Shown here: positions 52,186 through 56,478 of the stretch, one piece after another
Layout: every line of letters begins with the position of its first letter
Position numbering within the stretch: the first letter of the stretch is position 1
Notes under the pieces: model-generated
The model's database searches: none
The model's input: the letters and a program-made list of their open reading frames with translations, nothing else
What the model was told of the DNA's origin: nothing
Program-made: the position numbers and the translations under genes
Origin: Flavobacterium sp. Root420
Lineage (GTDB): Bacteria; Bacteroidota; Bacteroidia; Flavobacteriales; Flavobacteriaceae
Direction of reading: 5' to 3'
NCBI RefSeq assembly: GCF_001427905.1
Contig: NZ_LMEF01000002.1
Location: 1 to 56,478, forward strand
DNA length: 56,478 nt

Positions 52186-53248
52186 CTTAAAAGTGATTTA
52201 GATTACTATCCTTTTGGAATGCTGGTGCCAAACCGTCATGAAGATGCGAAAGAGTATCGCTATGGGTTCCAGGGACAGGAGAAAGATGATGAGATTAATG
52301 CAGGACACTAGAATTGGTAGGTTTTTTGCCGTGGATCCGTTATTATCTAAGTATCCTTATTGGTCTCCATATGTTTTTTCAGGAAATAGAGTTATTAAGA
52401 CAACTGAGTTAGAAGGGGAAGAACCCAATAAAAATCCAAAAATCCCAAGTAAATCTGAAGAACTGGCAATGACTACTGTTGCAAATATTGTTTATCAATC
52501 TGTTCAAAACACAAATAGAATGAATGGACCTTTGACAAGGGATCAATCTATTTTAAAAGGTGATTATAATGACGATGGAACTTCTTGCTTCTTAAATACA
52601 AAAACTTATAATGGATTCACATACATCACTGATACGAGTACAGAATCTGCTAATACATACAATATGTATGTTAATAATAGTGAATCATATTTTGTTGATG
52701 AATCTAATTCGAAAAAATTCAACAATTACGAGGCTTATGTTGTAGGCTCATTAACTTATAATTTCTTTAACGGAACAGGTCCTGAAAATTATGTTTTTCC
52801 TGAAAATGGAATAATAAGTTCAAAATTTAAAGATTCTGATATTGTTAAAAAGGCATTAGAGGAGTATAAATCAAGTAATGGTGCAGCTCAGCAGTTCTCA
52901 TTCGGATTTTCAGAGCTGGCAAAAGACGCAAATAAGAATAGTACTTTATTCTCCATCACCGGTTTTGTTGGTTCTGGAACTATTGTAATAAGTCCAAAAA
53001 AGGATGATCTTCAAGTTCAAATTTTTAACATCACTAGTTTGACATCAGGTGCATTTGGAAAAGAACTTTTCTTTTGGGACAAAGAGAAATACTATCCAAA
53101 ATCCTATGTTAGAAAAGAAAACGAAAATGTACCTTTTGGAAATATAAGTCAAACATTTAGCTTTACAGTATCAAAAAAGTCATTAGAGGAAAATAAACCA
53201 AAGAATAAAAGTGAAAATAAAAAAACGAAACCGCAAAAAAAATCTTAA
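52186..53248 (+). pseudogene. Orphan RHS C-terminal toxin tip with frameshifted core
   Basis: A fragment of an RHS repeat-associated core ('DYYPFGMLVPNRHEDAKEY') begins just after an in-frame TGA and shifts frame at 52297, where a 38-bp deletion relative to the right copy occurs. The second frame continues 'MQDTRIGRFFAVDPL' into a variable tip of about 290 aa ending 'ENKKTKPQKKS'. No N-terminal RHS barrel is present. AGGAG before the ATGs at 52286 and 52289 could allow separate translation. The tip matches no toxin family that I recognise. Confidence 0.82.
52233..52338 (+). repeat. RHS core inverted repeat, left copy
   Basis: 106 bases, identical to the reverse complement of 56335-56478 (144 bases) except that 38 bases are missing after 52297. 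Beyond 52338 the DNA diverges although the encoded proteins remain similar for about 30 residues. Confidence 0.95.
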
Positions 53249-53648
53249 TGTACTTCTATTTGCCTTGTTTATAATGCTATTGTTTGCTAGTTTAATCTAT
53301 TATCTAATTAATGATCCAAATGGATATGGAAAAAGGACCGTAGGAATTTATTTAATTAATCAATATAGCTCAGATTCCAAAAAAATTGAATTGATTAAAG
53401 ATTTAACTCTTAAATTAAAAGAAGATGGAACATATGAGTTTTCAAAAAGGCTACCGTTTATTGATCAAAAGGGGAAATGGTTGTTGGAAGAAAATGGATT
53501 GGTTATTAATATACTGTTAATGAATGAAAATGGCACAAAAGACAAGATATCTATTTGCTGTGATGAAAATAATGAAATTACATTTTATTGCTATTTAGAC
53601 AGATCAGGAGATTATAAGAGAATAATTTTTACTCGCGTAACTGAGTAA
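53211..53648 (+). CDS. Candidate immunity protein for the left RHS tip
   Basis: 145 aa from a GTG start that overlaps the tip gene by 38 bases. Basic start, one transmembrane helix (about 13-33, 'VLLFALFIMLLFASLIYYLI'), then an exported domain with beta-strand pattern ('YEFSKRLPFIDQKGKWLLEE'), lipocalin-like in layout. Overlapping the toxin tip is typical for immunity genes. Function is inferred from position. Confidence 0.6.
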   Translation: MKIKKRNRKKNLNVLLFALFIMLLFASLIYYLINDPNGYGKRTVGIYLINQYSSDSKKIELIKDLTLKLKEDGTYEFSKRLPFIDQKGKWLLEENGLVINILLMNENGTKDKISICCDENNEITFYCYLDRSGDYKRIIFTRVTE

Positions 53649-53705
53649 AATGGATATGAATAAAAAGATTAGAACAAATATAATTTGGACAGAAAATTGA
53701 AAAGT

Positions 53706-53755
53706 TTAATATAAAACTACAACTCTAAAAGGCGTAGTTTTATATTAATTACTTC
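53706..53755 (+). terminator. Long inverted repeat after the left immunity gene
   Basis: TTAATATAAAACTAC (53706-53720) has a perfect 15-bp reverse complement at 53734-53748, with a 13-base loop. It is an intrinsic terminator or recombinase-associated palindrome. A second short hairpin 'ctccgc-ttgcgaag' follows. The remaining gap to the integrase holds no gene that I can see. Confidence 0.6.
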
Positions 53756-53871
53756 TCCGCTTGCGAAGAGTTTATATTAAAGAATAAACTTGTAAACGTG
53801 CTATGTGAATGTCTCCTGACTTCGCACCCGCATCGATGAGCTATAAAAAGCACAAATTAAAATAAGGAAAA

Positions 53872-53899
53872 CTAATACTGGATATGATTCTGGTATTAG
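53872..53899 (-). terminator. Hairpin downstream of the recombinase gene
   Basis: CTAATAC and GTATTAG form a 7-bp stem, 10 bases past the recombinase stop codon on the minus strand. The T-run on that strand is weak. Confidence 0.5.
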
Positions 53900-53908
53900 A
53901 TTTTAAGT

Positions 53909-54955
53909 TTAGTAACTCTCCAATTTACTATGCACTTTCTCAATCTCTTTATCCATATAAGCTTGCGCATAATGAACATAGCGATTGAAAGAGCTACTCG
54001 CATTGCTATGTCCACTAATTTTTCGTACTAAATGTTCAGGCATTCCTAAAATAAGTAAAGTAGTAATTGCAGTTCGTCGCATCATGTGTGAACTCATTTT
54101 ATCGCAAAAACGGTTTTTTGATGTATCTGTTTTCTTAGTTAATTTTTGGGTTTTACCTTGTTTTTCACGAGAAACCTCTATGGGCATCGTAAAACCAGCC
54201 TGTTCACCAATTTGCTTTAAACTTTTATTAAAATTGAATAAACTAATAGTTCCAAAAAGGGTTGTTTTATTATTTGTAGTTTTATAACGTTGAAAAATAG
54301 TAACCGCATAAGCCGAAAGCTTGATAAAACTAAAAGTTTTTGTTTTTTGAGATTTTAGTTTCAAATACCAATCTCCTTCCATTTGTTCGAAGTTTTTATT
54401 TGTCAGCAAAAAAATGTCTGAATATCTTAATCCTGTAGTACAGCCAAAAACAAAAATATCCTTAATTCTCTTATGACTAGGAATAAGTGTTTGTTCAAAT
54501 TCTTTATCGTGTATTAAAAATTTTAGTTGTTCTGGAGAAAGAACAAAAATTTCAATCTCTTCTTTTCGAACATAGAATAATCTTTGAAAATCACCGGTAA
54601 TGATATCTTTATCATTTTTCAAATAATTAAAAAATACTCGAATTACTTTAATATTGGCACCCACATAATTATCGTGACAACCTTTTTTGTATAAAAACTC
54701 GGTAAACTTTTGATAGAATTTTTTCCAATAACTTTTCTCAGATGTGAGTTCGCGTTTATCTAGTTTGGATGCATCACAAATGCGTAATTCAAATTTTGTA
54801 TCACTAGAAAACTGAATTAGATTATTTAATACATAATAATAATTTTGTATCGAACCTGGTTTTATTTTTTCACCATTCTTTTTAAGTCGTTTACCTGTTT
54901 CGGTTTCTTTTATAAACTGTTTGAATAGAGGAACAATTGGATGAGTTTTTTTCAT
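53909..54955 (-). CDS. Tyrosine-type site-specific recombinase
   Basis: 348 aa. N-terminal SAM-like core-binding domain (about 5-115) and C-terminal catalytic domain: R177 in 'CTTGLRYSDI', Lys near 203, H290/R293 in 'SSHMMRRTA', H316 in 'ISGHSNA' and nucleophile Y326 in 'FNRYVHYAQ'. All catalytic residues are kept. It looks like the Bacteroidota transposon/invertase type integrases. It lies alone between the two convergent RHS tip-immunity cassettes. Confidence 0.92.
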   Translation of the reverse strand: MKKTHPIVPLFKQFIKETETGKRLKKNGEKIKPGSIQNYYYVLNNLIQFSSDTKFELRICDASKLDKRELTSEKSYWKKFYQKFTEFLYKKGCHDNYVGANIKVIRVFFNYLKNDKDIITGDFQRLFYVRKEEIEIFVLSPEQLKFLIHDKEFEQTLIPSHKRIKDIFVFGCTTGLRYSDIFLLTNKNFEQMEGDWYLKLKSQKTKTFSFIKLSAYAVTIFQRYKTTNNKTTLFGTISLFNFNKSLKQIGEQAGFTMPIEVSREKQGKTQKLTKKTDTSKNRFCDKMSSHMMRRTAITTLLILGMPEHLVRKISGHSNASSSFNRYVHYAQAYMDKEIEKVHSKLESY

Positions 54956-54994
54956 AAAATATCAATCAAAATGAGAATCATTTGTTTATAAAAT

Positions 54995-55029
54995 CAAAAA
55001 ACTACACATTTATATATGTAGTTTTTTTG
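54995..55029. terminator. Hairpin after the right immunity gene
   Basis: CAAAAAACTACA and TGTAGTTTTTTTG pair around a short A/T loop. It ends the right-hand cassette as the 53706 inverted repeat ends the left one; both share an AAAACTAC/GTAGTTTT stem end. Confidence 0.65.
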
Positions 55030-55064
55030 ATTAAATATAAACTCTAATTCTTTTACTTATAAAA

Positions 55065-55466
55065 TTATCTTATATCTTTTATTTTTTTAATAGTGATTCT
55101 TGAAATAAGAAAAAAAAGAAAGAAGTCTAGAACTAAAAAAGGCATGTAAATATAGTCTACGTAAATCTGTAGCTTATGTGATAAAATCAAACATAAGATT
55201 ATACATACAGCAATAAAGAATACAAGTTTTTTAAGTTTTACATAATTTAACTTTATGAAATATTTACTTAATTTCCAGGCAACTGCAAAGATTATTATCC
55301 ATACAGGCATATGCAAAAAATATCCATAAAGAAAAGAATCGAGGTAGCTATAAAAGCCTCTTGGCAGATTATACACAATCATGAATACAAAAAACAAGCT
55401 ATACGCTAGGCTTATGAATAATAAAATTAGTAAAATTATACTAGTGTTTTTATTTAAATATACCAT
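55065..55466 (-). CDS. Candidate immunity membrane protein for the right RHS tip
   Basis: 133 aa, four predicted transmembrane helices (about 8-30, 43-64, 79-97 and 106-126) and a basic C-terminus. It starts 6 bases after the RHS stop codon on the same strand, the usual place for the immunity gene. A multi-pass protein suggests a membrane-acting toxin. Family not recognised. Confidence 0.62.
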   Translation of the reverse strand: MVYLNKNTSIILLILLFISLAYSLFFVFMIVYNLPRGFYSYLDSFLYGYFLHMPVWIIIFAVAWKLSKYFIKLNYVKLKKLVFFIAVCIILCLILSHKLQIYVDYIYMPFLVLDFFLFFLISRITIKKIKDIR

Positions 55467-55472
55467 AATTAG

Positions 55473-56478
55473 TTATTTATCTTCATCTTTAACGTCTTTA
55501 TCCCAATCAATTCTCCTATTAAAATTATGAGTTTTCGTTGCTTCACCACCGTTATTATTAATAAATTTAACAATTTCATCCATGACATAGTTCCATATTT
55601 GATCTGCTTGTTTGAAAAAAGCAGATCCCTCTAGATTTTTTGCATTATATAAAGTATCAAATAATCCAAACAGTCTGTCAACACCTCTTGTGTAAAAGGT
55701 GTACGATTTATCTCCATTATTTGTTAATCCAAATTCTCTATGACCTGCTAATGGGTGTTGCAAATCCATAAAAGTTACTACAGGTGTAAAAACCCAATGT
55801 GTACCCTGTGCAAGTGTCGTTAATACAGGGGCAGTATCCAATCCGGCCACAAAAGACATAACAGCTCCTGAAGGATTATTACTAAGCCACTTTTTCTTTG
55901 AAAAATCATCATATTGAGGAAATTCTAATACGGATATAGAAGGGTCAATAAAGTTTCCTAAATTCTGTCTTATATGAGTATATAAATCGGCACCAGAAAA
56001 ATTTGTAGGCAATTTAGTGATTTTAACAGCGTAATAATCAGTATTCAATAAATCTCCAGCGGCATTTTTCATTTTCTGGTCGTAACTTATATTAATATCC
56101 TTTGCTTGAGAAATAGCGTTTATTAGAGGTATGCTCTTTTCATATGCTAACATATCTGCCCATTTTTCATAATCATTACTATTCAATAATTGTAATTCCG
56201 CTTGAGTGCCCATATTTACAAATTGACCATCTTTCATAAGATCTGCTGCTTCAAGACCTTCAAGTTCAATCTTATCCATTATTCTATTTTCGCTAAATGC
56301 ATACGGACTATTGTATGAATATTTCTTTTCAAGTGGATCCACGGCAAAAAACCTACCAATTCTAGTGTCCTGCATACGATATGTATAGTTCATCGAATTC
56401 CCATCACCTCCTCTAATCTCATCATCTTTCTCCTGTCCCTGGAACCCATAGCGATACTCTTTCGCATCTTCATGACGG
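55473..56478 (-). CDS. RHS repeat protein, C-terminal part with toxin tip (runs off the window)
   Basis: Reads without interruption from the right edge: 'YRYGFQGQEKDDEIRGGDGN', then 'MQDTRIGRFFAVDPLEKKYS' and 'ENRIMDKIELEGLEA', the end of the RHS-associated core. A tip of about 250 aa follows, with 'HPLAGHREFGL' and 'YTFYTRGVDRLFGLFD', a pattern I think I have seen in other polymorphic-toxin tips but cannot assign. The N-terminal part lies beyond base 56478. Export route unknown. Confidence 0.85.
   Translation of the reverse strand, partial: RHEDAKEYRYGFQGQEKDDEIRGGDGNSMNYTYRMQDTRIGRFFAVDPLEKKYSYNSPYAFSENRIMDKIELEGLEAADLMKDGQFVNMGTQAELQLLNSNDYEKWADMLAYEKSIPLINAISQAKDINISYDQKMKNAAGDLLNTDYYAVKITKLPTNFSGADLYTHIRQNLGNFIDPSISVLEFPQYDDFSKKKWLSNNPSGAVMSFVAGLDTAPVLTTLAQGTHWVFTPVVTFMDLQHPLAGHREFGLTNNGDKSYTFYTRGVDRLFGLFDTLYNAKNLEGSAFFKQADQIWNYVMDEIVKFINNNGGEATKTHNFNRRIDWDKDVKDEDK
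56335..56478 (-). repeat. RHS core inverted repeat, right copy
   Basis: 144 bases, the intact version of the left copy. It holds the 38 bases deleted from the left copy and probably extends past the window edge. Confidence 0.95.

Noticed and set aside
52214..52285. Translation of the left RHS fragment from the TTG at 52214
   Set aside because: The reading 'MECWCQTVMK' is the wrong frame of the RHS core, caused by the 38-bp deletion downstream; not a natural N-terminus.
53750..53870. Small gene or attachment site in the gap before the recombinase
   Set aside because: No open frame with a start, and no second copy of any 12-base or longer stretch that I could find in the window to mark an att pair.

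Overview
The window is a low-GC Bacteroidota chromosome segment, most likely Flavobacterium or a close relative. The evidence is the SusC/SusD pair, TAnnTTTG-type -7 promoter elements, the rpmF-fabH-accB-accC cluster, riboflavin synthase and PdxA in Flavobacteriia style, and 'cacgaattcacgaatt'-type intergenic palindromes. All functions are read from translated sequence and motifs; no database search was run.

Region 1 (about 1-14.5 kb) is a carbohydrate locus. A secreted GH20 hexosaminidase and a DeoR regulator are divergent. They face a long minus-strand cluster read as susC, susD, GntP-type permease, RidA, KDG kinase, KDPG aldolase, D-threonine-aldolase/D-serine-dehydratase-family PLP enzyme, M19 dipeptidase-like hydrolase. 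The set fits uptake and breakdown of a C1-oxidised amino sugar (N-acetylglucosaminate or glucosaminate, as from oxidised chitin): deacetylation, PLP-dependent dehydration/deamination with RidA help, then KDG to KDPG to pyruvate and glyceraldehyde-3-phosphate. A shared TTGC-N9-GCAA motif sits just upstream of the GH20 and susC promoters and probably marks one regulon. The gap between the kinase and ridA holds Flavobacterium-type repeats and a 102-bp copy of the ridA 3' end.

Region 2 (14.5-31.5 kb) is mostly core genome: a nitrilase-family amidase, lipoproteins, methylmalonyl-CoA epimerase, a CAT-anticodon tRNA (probably tRNA-Ile2), a tiny sorting-signal-like protein, ribE, pdxA, DUF177-rpmF-fabH-accBC, then six tandem genes for small exported PepSY-like proteins. 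Next come an NtrC-type regulator and a convergent hybrid histidine kinase (30.2-34.1 kb), an S9 peptidase, a FAD oxidoreductase-mtgA-LpxR-like cluster and a DUF5694 protein.

Region 3 (40.5-52 kb) is a compact minus-strand cluster for a type II secretion/type IV pilus-like machine: four pseudopilins, inner-membrane GspF, prepilin peptidase, GspE ATPase, secretin, GspL/M/C-like subunits, a fibronectin-type lipoprotein and a MORN-repeat protein. All four pseudopilins have Ala, not Gly, before the predicted cleavage site, and the GspK-like one carries a beta-solenoid-like body.

Region 4 (52.2-56.5 kb) is a mirror-symmetric RHS polymorphic-toxin island: two convergent RHS C-terminal toxin tips, each followed by a candidate immunity gene and a hairpin, with a tyrosine recombinase between them. 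The RHS core segments at the two ends are identical inverted repeats except for a 38-bp deletion in the left copy. This arrangement could let toxin tips be swapped onto the full-length RHS gene that continues past the right edge.
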